In this document: piece by piece, positions 13,601-25,600 of the stretch | Layout: the number at the start of each line of letters is the position of its first letter | Numbering within the stretch: position 1 is the stretch's first letter | From: Loripinus fragilis | Lineage: Eukaryota; Mollusca; Bivalvia; Lucinida; Lucinidae | Direction: 5' to 3' | Length of the DNA: 64,000 bases | Assembly: GCA_964019695.1 (NCBI GenBank) | Contig: OZ026530.1 | Location: 38,488,835 to 38,552,834, forward strand | Notes under the pieces: model-generated | Databases searched by the model: none | What the model saw: the letters and a program-made list of their open reading frames with translations, nothing else | What the model was told of the DNA's origin: nothing | Program-made: the position numbers and the translations under genes

Positions 13601-16600
13601 ACACATTTTTCCAGGGCAATCTTGACTAAGCAGGTCATTATTTATATTTCAGTCTCAACAAGAAGTCGCACATTTATATTCAAGGAATGACACAGCACCT
13701 ATGCGACAAATACCAATAACTCATTAACTGGCCTAAATAATTAAGATTTTACTTTAAAATATAACACTGTGACCATACTACTACGGCAATTTGGGGTTTG
13801 TCACCCACTCTTGTGTAATAGTAAAATTACCTTCAATTAAAGTCTGACAAAAAAATGAGAACTTTCAAATTCGTTTGCTTTGAGATTGCATCCTCTAGTT
13901 AACAACCTCTGTGATATTTTGCCAAAACGGAGATAAAATAAGATTTTAAATGTGTTTTTTACAGTATACTAAGAATGTCAATTACATATAGTTTTTAAGC
14001 TAAAAGATACAATGTGAATTTGATGAACAAAAATCAATCAGAACCCAAGCGTTTTGGGGTGTTTATCTATTATTAATCGAAGAGATTGAACATGAGGAGA
14101 AGTTATCTTAACATCCTGAATAAGTGACTAACCCCAAATTGCCGTATAAGTATGACCACAGTGTATAAAGTGTTGCATTTTCAATTCTTTTTAGTGGTGA
14201 CATGTTCAGCAAGTAATGTAAACAACGCCATTCCAGATAAGACTACAATTGATATCAATACCAATGTAGAGTACGCTTGCGACACAGACTATACATATTC
14301 TAGTGGAAGTCTTACCAGAACTTGTACAACTGGTGGTATATTATCAGGAGAAGACCCCATATGCACCTGTAAGTCAAATTGTCTTTTTATCAATAATATG
14401 TTTTAGTGATTATAGTAACATTAGCAGCAATGTATCATTTATACTGGAAAAATGCACAATCCCACAAGAGGCTTCATTGCTTTCAAACATATAGGGGGGC
14501 ATATACAAATATATATGCAAGTTATTTTGTTTGTGTTTTGCTTGGTTTTGTTTGGTATGAGGTTTAACGTCCCTGTCATCTGCCACGGTCAGGTAGATAC
14601 TGTCAGTTCACCTAACCACACATTTTTCCAGGGCAATCTTGACTAAGCAGGTCATTATTTATATTTCAGTCTCAACAAGAAGTCGCACATTTATATTCAA
14701 GGAATGACACAGCACCTATGCGACAAATACCAATAACTCATTAACTGGCCTAAGTAATTAAGATTTTACTTTAAAATATAACACTGTGATCATACTACTA
14801 CGGCAATTTGGGGTTTGTCACCCACCCTGGTGTAATACTAAAATTACCTTCAATTGAAAACTGACAAATAATAAGAACTTTCGAATATGTTTGCTTCAAG
14901 ATTGCATCCTCTAGTTAACAACCTCTGTGTTGCTTTGCCAAAACAGTTATAAAGTTAGATTTTAATGTGTTTTTTACAGTTATATTAAAAATGTCAATTA
15001 CAGTTTAGTCATAATTATACGGTTTTGTCATTGATTAATTTTCCAAGATGACAAGATGGGTGTTAATCTATTATTAATTGAAGAAATTGAACATGAGGAG
15101 AAAGTTATCTTAACACCTGAATGAGTGACCAACCCCAAATTGCCGTATTAGTATGACCACAGTGTATAAAGTGTTGCATTTTCAATACTTTTTAGTGGTG
15201 ACATGTTCAGCAAGTACTGTAAACAACGCCATCCCAGATAAGACTACCATTGATATCAATACCAATGTAGAGTACGCATGCGACACAGACTATACATATT
15301 CTAGTGGAAGTCTTACCAGAACTTGTACAACTGGTGGCATATTATCAGGAGAAGACCCCGTATGCACCTGTAAGTCAAATTGTCTTTTTATCAATATGTC
15401 TTAGTGATTATAGTGATATTAGCAGCAATGTATCAGATATACTAGTAAAAATGCACAATCCCACTAAAGGCTAATTACATGCACACATATAGCAGGGCAT
15501 ATACAAATATATATGCAAGTTATTTTGTTTGTTTTTTGCTTGGTTTTGTTTGGTATGAGGTTTAACGTCCCAGTCATCTGCCATGGTCAGGTAGATACTG
15601 TCAGTTCACCTAACCACACATTTTTTTCAGGGCAATCTTGACTAAGCAGGTCGTTATTTATATTTGAGTCTAAACAAGAAGTCGCACATTTATATTCAAG
15701 GAATGAAATAGCACATATGTGATAAATATCCAAAAGACATTAACAGGCCTCAGTAATTAAGATTTTACTTTAAAATCTAAAGTGTTGCATTTTAATACTT
15801 CTTTAGTAGTAACATGTCAGCAAGTACTGTAAACAGGACAAGCTTGACTATGCAGTTCATTATTTATAATTGAGTCTCAACAATAAGTCGCACATTTATA
15901 TTCAAGGAATGACATAGCACCTATTCGATAAATGCCAACAACTCATTAACTGGCCAAAGTAATTAAGATTTTACTTTAAAATATAACACTGTGTTCATAC
16001 TACTACGGCAGTGTGGGGTTTGTCACCCACTCTGGTGTTATAGTAAAAATACCTTTAATTAAAGGCTGAAAAAAATGAGAACTTTTGCATATGTATGCTT
16101 TGAGATTGCATCCTTCATATAACAACTTCTATGTTACTTTGCCAAAACAGTACTAAAATGAGATTTTAATGTGTTTTTACAGTTATATTAAAATTGTCAA
16201 TTACAGTTTAGTCATAATTATACGGTTTTGTCATTGATTAATTATCCACGATGACAAAACCATAATTAGTTATTTCATGCCTACACATCAAACGATAAAG
16301 TTTCATATAGTTTTAAAGCTAAAAAAAATGTGAATTTGATAAACAAAAATCGATCAGAACCAAAGCATTTTGGGGTGTTTATCTATAATAATTTGAAGAA
16401 ATTGATCATAAGGAGAAAGTTATCTTAACACCAGAATAAGTGAAGAACCCCAAAATGCCGTAGATGTATGTCCACAATGTATAAAGTGTTGCATTTTCAA
16501 TACTTTTTAGTGGTGACATGTTCAGCAAGTACTGTAAACAACGCCATTCCAGACAAGACTACCATTGATATCAATACCAATGTAGAGTACACATGCGACA

Positions 16601-19600
16601 CAGACTATACATATTCTAGTGGAAGTCTTACCAGAACTTGTACAACTGGTGGTATATTATCAGGAGAAGACCCCATATGCACCTGTAAGTCATATTGCCT
16701 TTTTCTCAATAATATGTTTTAGTGATTATAGTGACATTAGCAACAATGTATCAATTATACTAGTAAAAATGTACAATCCCACAAGAGGCTTCATTGCTTT
16801 CACACATATAGGGGGGCATATACAAATATATATGCAAGTTATTTTGTTTGTTTTTTGCTTGGTTTTGTTTGGTATGAGGTTTAACGTCCCAGTCATCTGC
16901 CACGGTCAGGTAGATACTGTCAGTTCACCTAACCACACATTTTTCCAGGGCAATCTTGACTAAGCAGGTCATTATTTATATTTCAGTCTCAACAAGAAGT
17001 CGCACATTTATATTCAAGGAATGACACAGCACCTATGCGACAAATACCAATAACTCATTAACTGGCCTTAGTAATTAAGATTTTACTTTAAAATATAACA
17101 CTGTGATCATACTACTACGGCAATTTGGGGTTTGTCACCAACCCTGGTGTTATAGTAAAAATACCTTCAATTAAAAACTGACAAAAAATGAGAGAACTTT
17201 AGAATATGTTTGCTTCAAGATTGCATCCTCTAGTTAACAACCTCTGTGTTGCTTTGCCACAACAGATATAAAGTGAGATTTTAATGTGTTTTTTACAGTT
17301 ATATTAAAAATGTCAATTACAGTTTAGTCATAATTATACGTTTTTTTCATTGATTACTTATCCAAGATTACAAGATGGGTGTTTATCTATTATAATTGAA
17401 GAAACTGAACATGAGGAGAAAGTTATCTTAACACCTGAATAAGTGAAGAACCCCAAATTGCCGTATTAGTATGACCACAGTGTATAAAGTGTTGCATTTT
17501 CAATACTTTTTAGTGGTGACATGTTCAGCAAGTACTGTTAACAACGCCATTCCAGAAAAGACTACCATTGATATCAATACCAATGTAGAGTACGCTTGCG
17601 ACACAGACTATACATATTCTAGTGGAAGTCTTACCAGAACTTGTACAACTGGTGGTATATTATCAGGAGAAGACCCCATATGCACCTGTAAGTCAAATTG
17701 TCTTTTTATCAATAATATGTCTTAGTGATTATAGTGACATTAGCAGCAATGTATCAGATATACTAGTAAAAATGCACAATCCCACTAAAGGCTAATTACA
17801 TGCACACATATAGCGGGGCATATACAAATATATATGCAAGTTATTTTGTTTGTGTTTTGCTTGGTTTTGTTTGGTATGAGGTTTAACGTCCCAGTCATCT
17901 GCCACGGTCAGGTAGATACTGTCAGTTCACCTAACCACACATTTTTCCAGGGCAATCTTGACTAAGCAGGTCATTATTTATATTTCAGTCTCAACAAGAA
18001 GTCGCACATTTATATTCAAGGAATGACATAGCACCTATGCGATAAATACCAACAATTCATTAACAGGCCTTTGTAATTAAGATTTTACTTTAAAATATAA
18101 CACTGTGATCATACTACTAGGGCAATGTGGGGTTTGTCACCAACTCTTGTGTTAAAGTAAAATTACCTTAAATTAAAGGCTGACAAAATATGAGAACTTT
18201 GGAATATGTATGCTTTGAGATAGCATCCTTCGGTTAACAACCTCCACGTTACTTTGCCAAAACAGATATAAAAAGAGATTTTAAATATGCTTTTACAGTT
18301 ATATTAAAATGTCAATTACAGTTTAGTCATAATTATACGGTTTTGTCATTGATTTATTATCCACGATGACAAAACTATAATTAGTTATATCATGCCTAGA
18401 CATCAAACGTAAAAGTTTTCATATAGTTTTAAAGCTAAAAGATACAATGTGAATTTGATGAACCAAATTTAATCGCAACCCAAACATTTTGGGCTGTTTA
18501 TCTATAACTTGTTGAAGATATTTAACATAAGGAGAAAGTTATCTTAACACCAGAATAAGTGAAAAACCCCAAATTGCCTTAGTATGTCCTCAATGTATAA
18601 AATGTTGCATTTTCAATACTTTTTAGTGGTGACATGTTCAGCAAGTATTGTAAACAACGCCATTCCAGACAAGACTACCATTGATATCAATACCAATGTA
18701 GAGTACGCTTGCGACACAGACTATACATATTCTAGTGGAAGTCTTACAAGAACGTGTACAACTGGTGGTATATTATCAGGAGAAGACCCCATATGCACCT
18801 GTAAGTCAAATTGTATTTTTCTCAATAATATGTGTTAGTGATTAAAGTGACATTAGCAGCAATGTACAGATATACTAGTTAAAATGCACAATCCCACTAA
18901 AGGCTCATTACATGCACACATATAGCGGGGCATATACAAATATATATGCAAGTTATTTTGTTTGTGTTTTGCTTGGTTTGGTTTGGTATGAGGTTTAACG
19001 TCCCAGTCATCTGCCACGGTCAGGTAGATACTGTCAGTTCACCTAACCACACATTTTTCCAGGGCAATCTTGACTAAGCAGGTCATTATTTATATTTCAG
19101 TCTCAACAAGAAGTCTCACATTTATATTCAAGGAATGACACAGCACCTATGCGATAAATACCAACAACTCATTAACAGGCCTAAATAATTAAGATTTTAC
19201 TTTAAAATATATAGTGTTGCATGTTTATACTTCTTTAGTAGTAACATGTCAGCAAGTACCATAAACTAGGCCATTCCAGACAAGACTAGCATTGATATCA
19301 ACACCAATTTATAGTACATTATACACCGTTTCAGTTACATGACTTCCTTAAATTTCTTTTGTAAAAAATGATTTGTGTACACCAACATAAGTGTTTGGTA
19401 TGTGTTTTTACTTGTAATGTGTTCATTTGGTATTGTAAACAAAGCAAATTCGCACACAAGATGCTGTTGTCTAAGTAAAGGTCTTGCTAGGGCTTGCATA
19501 GCTGATGGTACCAAGTCAGAAACACTCCCCATATGCACCATTGAGTATTGATGTGTTTACTGAACAGTAACTTCCTTATTTAAAGACGTTTTGTAAGTAA

Positions 19601-22600
19601 AGAAGATTAATTATTTTTCAAAAGATGAGTAACAGAGTAATGTTAAATATTTTAGTGGCGACATGTTCAGCAAGTACTGTAAACAACGCCATTCCAGACA
19701 AGACTACCATTGATATCAATACCAATGTAGAGTACACTTGCGACACAGACTATACATATTCTAGTGGAAGTCTTACCAGAACGTGTACAACTGGTGGTAT
19801 ATTATCAGGAGAAGACCCCATATGCACCTGTAAGTCAAATTGCCTTTTTCTCAATAATATGTCTTAGTGATTATAGTGTCATTAACAGCAATGTGTCAGA
19901 TATACTAGTAATAATTCACAATCCAACTAGAGGCTTCATTGCTTTCACACACATAGCTGGGGCATATACAAATATATATGCAAGTTATTTTGTTTGTGTT
20001 TTGCTTGGTTTTGTTTGGTATGACGTATAACGTCCCAGTCATCTGCCATGGTCAGTTTGGTACTGTCAGTGCACCTAACCACACATTTTTCCAGGGCAAG
20101 CTTGACTAAGCAGGTAATTATTTTTATTTCAGTCTCAACAAGAAGTCGCACATTTATATTCAAGGAATGACGTAGCACCTATGCGATAAATACCAAAAAC
20201 TCATTAACTGGCGAATGTAATCAAGATTTTACTTTAAAACATAACACTGTGATCATACTACTACGGCAATTTGGGGTTTGTCACCCACTCTGGTGTTATA
20301 GTAAAATTACCTTAAATTAAAGGCTGACAAAAAATGAGAACTTTGGAATATGTATGCTTTGAGATTGCATCATCTAGTTAACAGCCTCTGTGTTGCTTTG
20401 CCAAAACAGATATAAAATGAGATTTTAATGTGTTTTTAACAGTTATATTAAAAATGTCAATTACAGTTTAGCCATATTTATACAATTTTGTCATTGATTA
20501 ATTATCCAAGATGTCAAAACCATAATTGGTTATTTTATGCCTAGACATCGAACGTAAAAGTTTTCATATAGTTTTAAAGCTACAAGATACAATGTGAATT
20601 TGATGAACCAAATTTAATCGCTACCCAAACATTTTGGGCTGTTTATCTATAACTAGTTGAAGATATTTAACATAAAGAGAAAGTTATCTTAACACCAGAA
20701 TAAGTGAAGAACCCCAAATTGCCTTAGTAGTATATCCTCAATGTATAAATTGTTGCATTTTCAATACTTTTTAGTGGTGACATGTTCAGCAAGTACTGTA
20801 AACAACGCCATTCCAGACAAGACTACCATTGATATCAATACCAATGTAGAGTACACTTGCGACACAGACTATACATATTCTAGTGGAAGTCTTACCAGAA
20901 CTTGTACAACTGGTGGTATATTATCAGGAGAAGACCCCATATGCACCTGTAAGTCAAATTGTCTTTTTATCAATAATATGTTTTAGTGATTATAGTGACA
21001 TTAGCAACAATGTATCAAATAGACTAGTAAAAATGCACAATCCCACAAGAGGCTTCATTGCTTTCACACATATAGGGGGGCATATATACAAATACATATG
21101 CAAGTTATTTTGTTTGTGTTTTGCTTGGTTTTGTTTGGTAAGAGGTTTAACGTCCCAGTCATCTGCCACGGTCAGGTAGGTACTGTCAGTTCACCTAACC
21201 ACACATTTTTCCAGGGCAATCTTGACTATGCAGGTCATTATTTATATTTCAGTCTCAACAAGAAGTCGCACATTTATATTCAAGGAATGACACAGCACCT
21301 ATGCGACAAATACCAATAACTCATTAACTGGCCTAAGTAATTAAGATTTTACTTTAAAATATAACACTGTGATCATACTACTACGGCAATTTGGGGTTCG
21401 TCATCCACTTTGGTGTTATAGTAAATTTACCTTCAATTAAAAACTGACAAAAACGAGAACTTTCGAATATGTTTGCCTCCAGATTGCATCCTCTAGTTAA
21501 CAACCTCTGTGTTGCTTTGTCAAAACAGATATAAAATGAGATGCTATGTGTTTTTTAAAGTTATATACAAAAATGTCAATTATGGTTTAGTCGTGATTAT
21601 ACGGTTTGTCATTGATTAAATATCCAAGATGACAAAACCATAATTAGTTATTTCATGCCTAGACATTGAACGTAACAGTTTTCATATAGTTTTAAAGCTT
21701 AAAGATACAATGTGAATTTGATGAACAAAATTCAATCGGAACTTAAACATTTTTGGGTGTTTATCTATAAATAATTGAAGAAATTAAACATAAGGAGAAA
21801 GTTAATTTAACACCGGAATAAGTGAAGAACCCCAAAATGCCGTAGTAGTATGACCACAATGTATAAAGTGTTGCATTTTCAATACTTTTAGTGGTGACAT
21901 GTTCAGCAAGTACTGTAAACAACGCCATTCCAGACAAGACTATCATTGATATCAATACCAATGTAGAGTACGCTTGCGACACAGACTATACATATTCTAG
22001 TGGAAGTCTTACAAGAACTTGTACAACTGGTGGTATATTATCAGGAGAAGACCCCATATGCACCTGTAAGTCAAATTATCTTTTCATCAATAATATGTCT
22101 TAGTGATTAAAGGGACATTAGCAGCAAAGTATCAGATATACTAGTAAAATGCACAATCCCACTAGAGGCTTCATTACATTCATACACATAGCAGGGGCAT
22201 ATACAAATATATATGCAAGTTATTTTGTTTGTGTTTTGCTTGGTTTTGTTTGGAATGAGGTTTAACGTCCCAGTCATCTGACATGGTCAGGTTGATACTG
22301 TCAGTTCACCTAACCACACATTTTTCGAGGGCAAGCTTGACTAAGCAGGTCAATTTTTTATATTTGAGTCTCAACAAGAAGTCGCACATTTATATTCAAG
22401 AGATGAAAAAGCACCTTTGCTATAAATACCAATAACTCATTAACAGACCTAAGTAATTAAGATTTTACTTTAAAATATATAGTGTTGCATTTTAATACTT
22501 CTTTAGTATTAACAAGTTCAACAAGTCCTGTAAGCAAGGCCATTCCAGACAAGACTACCATTGATATCAATACCAATGTATAGAACACTAAACACCGCTT

Positions 22601-25600
22601 CAGTTACATGATTTTTCTTAAATTTCTTTGGTAAATATTCATTTGTGTACACCAACATAAATGTTTGGTATTTGTTTCTACTTGTAATGTGTTCATTTGG
22701 TATTGTGCAAAAAAGCAAATTCGCACACAAGATGCTGTTGTCTAAGTAATGGTCTTGCTAGGGCTTGTATAGCTGAAGGTACTAAGTCAGAAATACTCCC
22801 CATATGCACCATTGATCATTGATGTGTTTACTGAGCAGTAACTTACTTATTTGAAGACGTTTTGTAAGTAAAGAAGAACAATTATTTTGCACAAGTTGAG
22901 TAACAGAGTAGTATTTAATATTTTAGTGGCGACATGTTCAGCAAGTACTTTAAACAAAGCCATTCCAGACAAGTCTACCATTGATATCAATACCAATGTA
23001 GAGTACGCTTGTGACATACACTATACATATTCTAGTAGAAATAGTACCAGAACCTGTACAACTGGTAGAATATTATCAGGAACAGACCCCATATGCACTC
23101 CTATTTCTCACTGCATTCTTCTCATTTAAAAGTCTTAGTGATTTTAGTGACTGTAGATTGAACTAATTTTATAGACAGTTTCAGTTATCTAATTTGTTAA
23201 ATGTATCTGGTACATGTATATATTGTTTTATGAACACCAGCATTAATGGTTGGTATTTGTATGAAGTTTTGGCCACTCTGAGTGCATATGACTCTATAAG
23301 TTAAAAGCTCTCGTACTTCTCAACATATACATTTATTTTGGTTTACAATGAAAGGGTTAAGTATTTGAACATAGTGTCTTAAAGCATTTATCCAAAAATA
23401 TTCCTCTCAGACCAGCTAAGACCCTATTGAGTTTTTGTCACTCTGAGTGCAAAATGACTCTAACTGTTGAAAGCTCTTGTACTTCTCAACATAAACGTTT
23501 ATTTTTTTTACAATGAAAGGGTTAAGTATTTGAACAGTATTTCTTAACACATTTATCAAACAATATCCCACTTAGATCGGCTAAGGCTCTATAGAGTTTG
23601 GGCTACTCTGAGTGCAATATGACTCTGCATATAACTGTATTTGTCAGTGAGTCAACAACAAAGGATAAAAGATATCAGCAAATATGCAAATGTCCAGTCA
23701 GATGTATATGCTTATTGTTTTGTATTAAGGGACGGTAACCTATATTACAAATAACATTTGTCATTACCATTGTCATTGTCATTGTTATACATACAGTGAT
23801 TGTACATAGGCAGTATTTAAGTCCACATTTGCGCCATAAAGTCACAATGTGGTTTGGTAAACATTAAATTCTTTGAAATTATTAAACATGAGTTTAGATG
23901 TCAAATGACAAGTTGGAAAAGCTTATGATTGAGTTGTTAAAGTATTATCGTCCACCCATTCTCTAATAAAGATCTCCTCAACCTGCAAGCAAATATGATG
24001 CCTTATGTTTGGTTGTTTGAGTATTGTATTCTCAGTGCTGTTTGGATTTGATACTAGTAGCATCTTTATTTTGGTCTCTTCTATAGAGCATTGTTTGCAA
24101 TTGTATATGTAACCCTCGTCAGTATGCAGTATGTCTATATCATCCAGGGTTAGCTCGTCGCAATGGTAATGGATCCAATGTTGACCCTTATCGCACAACG
24201 CTCATGGGATCTGAGGACTCTCCTGCACGCCAAACATTTTGGGAGTTCTGAGCTAGGGTGATCCTGGGGTGGTTACTTCTACCGTAACCTTCTCACGTCT
24301 TGGTAACAACTGGGTTTCAGTTATTGCACCAGTGTGCTTGTGGTCTAATAGGGATTGCATTTGTGACTGTAAAATATCATTCAGTCCTCTTACTCTGGTG
24401 ACGGTGCCTGCATAGATTGGCTTCATCATTAGTTCATGTATAGCTGGCATGCTTATCCATAATCAAATCAATCCTCTTACAGTTAATCAAGATGTTGTAG
24501 CGTGTAGTGTTTAGATTAATGGTGACTGATCATGTCCGACCTCGCATCTCACCTTGTATGTCTGCAGAGATACGGCCTTTATATTCTTATCCTCACTCTT
24601 GCAGTTACCTTTTTAAGGGGGTAGTCTACTGTAGTACATGTATGTGGTGCATACAACTCTAAATACTTCAAAAGAAGCAGTGTCCACTTCGCCTGTAATA
24701 CATGTAATTCCATCAGTAATGTTATAATATAATGTTATAATATACGCTAACTTTTCTACAAGTATTAACTTTATTTTTAAAAACTCTATCTATGTTTAGT
24801 GTCTAGCCTTTAGTTGAGTTCATATGAATTACATTATCATTATGGCTGGTATTCACAGAGACTGATCCATTCATTTTTCTTTCTCCCCGCAGTCTGATCT
24901 GGGCCTTTGTTGTGCGCGTAATTGTATAAAATAGATTTTCTCAGGACGAGGCTCATCTGAACTCATCGCAATTTTGATTTGATTTGGCTCATAATGCCAT
25001 ACGTATCATGTTTCAATGCTTGTTAGAACGTTTATTTTTCTTGGTTTATCATTTCTGGCAAAGCCATCGTGCTACAGTCGCACGACCTTTCAACACCAGC
25101 GCGAATCCAAGCATGGGCATTTAAGGCCAGTCACCATTTACGCTGAAAGTTGACACGTTGCATACTTTGAGCCTGTAGTTAGCTCGCATAATGTTATGGT
25201 GTGGCAAATTCCAGTGTTAATCTTCTATTCAAGTTAACTAAGGTGCACAGTCAATTTCCAGTGATGGCTACATTATGTGGAAAAAGTGCGAACAGTTTTA
25301 TTTTAGCAGTCTGCATAGAATCAGATTGTTTCAACTCTTGTCCGGTGACATACTTTCGTAGAGATCGATTATTTCATACCGCTGATTAGAGTAGGTAATT
25401 GGTTAGTACATGTCCACGAACGTCGTTATTAGCTATATAGGTTATTGACCAAAATTGCTGAAAAGATAAAATAACAAACATTTCAGAGCGTTGAAGGCTG
25501 TTTCGGTGGTTTTTAATACACTCCTGATAGAAGTTCGGGTGCAAATCACTGTCATTTAAGCATTAAATTGTCAGCCAAACTTAGTGACGTTTCTGACATT

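Larger units (their letters stand above)
1..23160 (+). repeat. Tandem array of about 1.0-1.3 kb CCP exon units
   Basis: Exon start-to-start distances are 1002, 1004, 1014, 1110, 1117, 1322, 1020, 1000, 1109, 1002, 1003, 1015, 1001, 1315, 1003, 1113, 1029, 1119, 1117 and 1035 bp. Exon and intron are both highly similar between units. The length classes are explained by internal deletions in the element upstream of each exon and by two extra fragments of older units. The left edge is outside the window; the right edge is about 23,160, where similarity fades after copy 21. Confidence 0.9.

Noticed and set aside
21761..21982. Minus-strand open frames over CCP exons and decayed exons (also 19335-19541, 22518-22730)
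   Set aside because: They are antisense shadows of CCP sequence, with no motif or splice signal of their own.
1..23160. CRISPR-like or satellite interpretation of the repeats
   Set aside because: The repeat units are about 1 kb, each with a spliced coding exon. There is no short repeat-spacer structure, and the genome is eukaryotic.
25201..25389. 62-codon open frame in the intron before the diverged CCP exon
   Set aside because: Short, starts by chance, no motif and no splice support.
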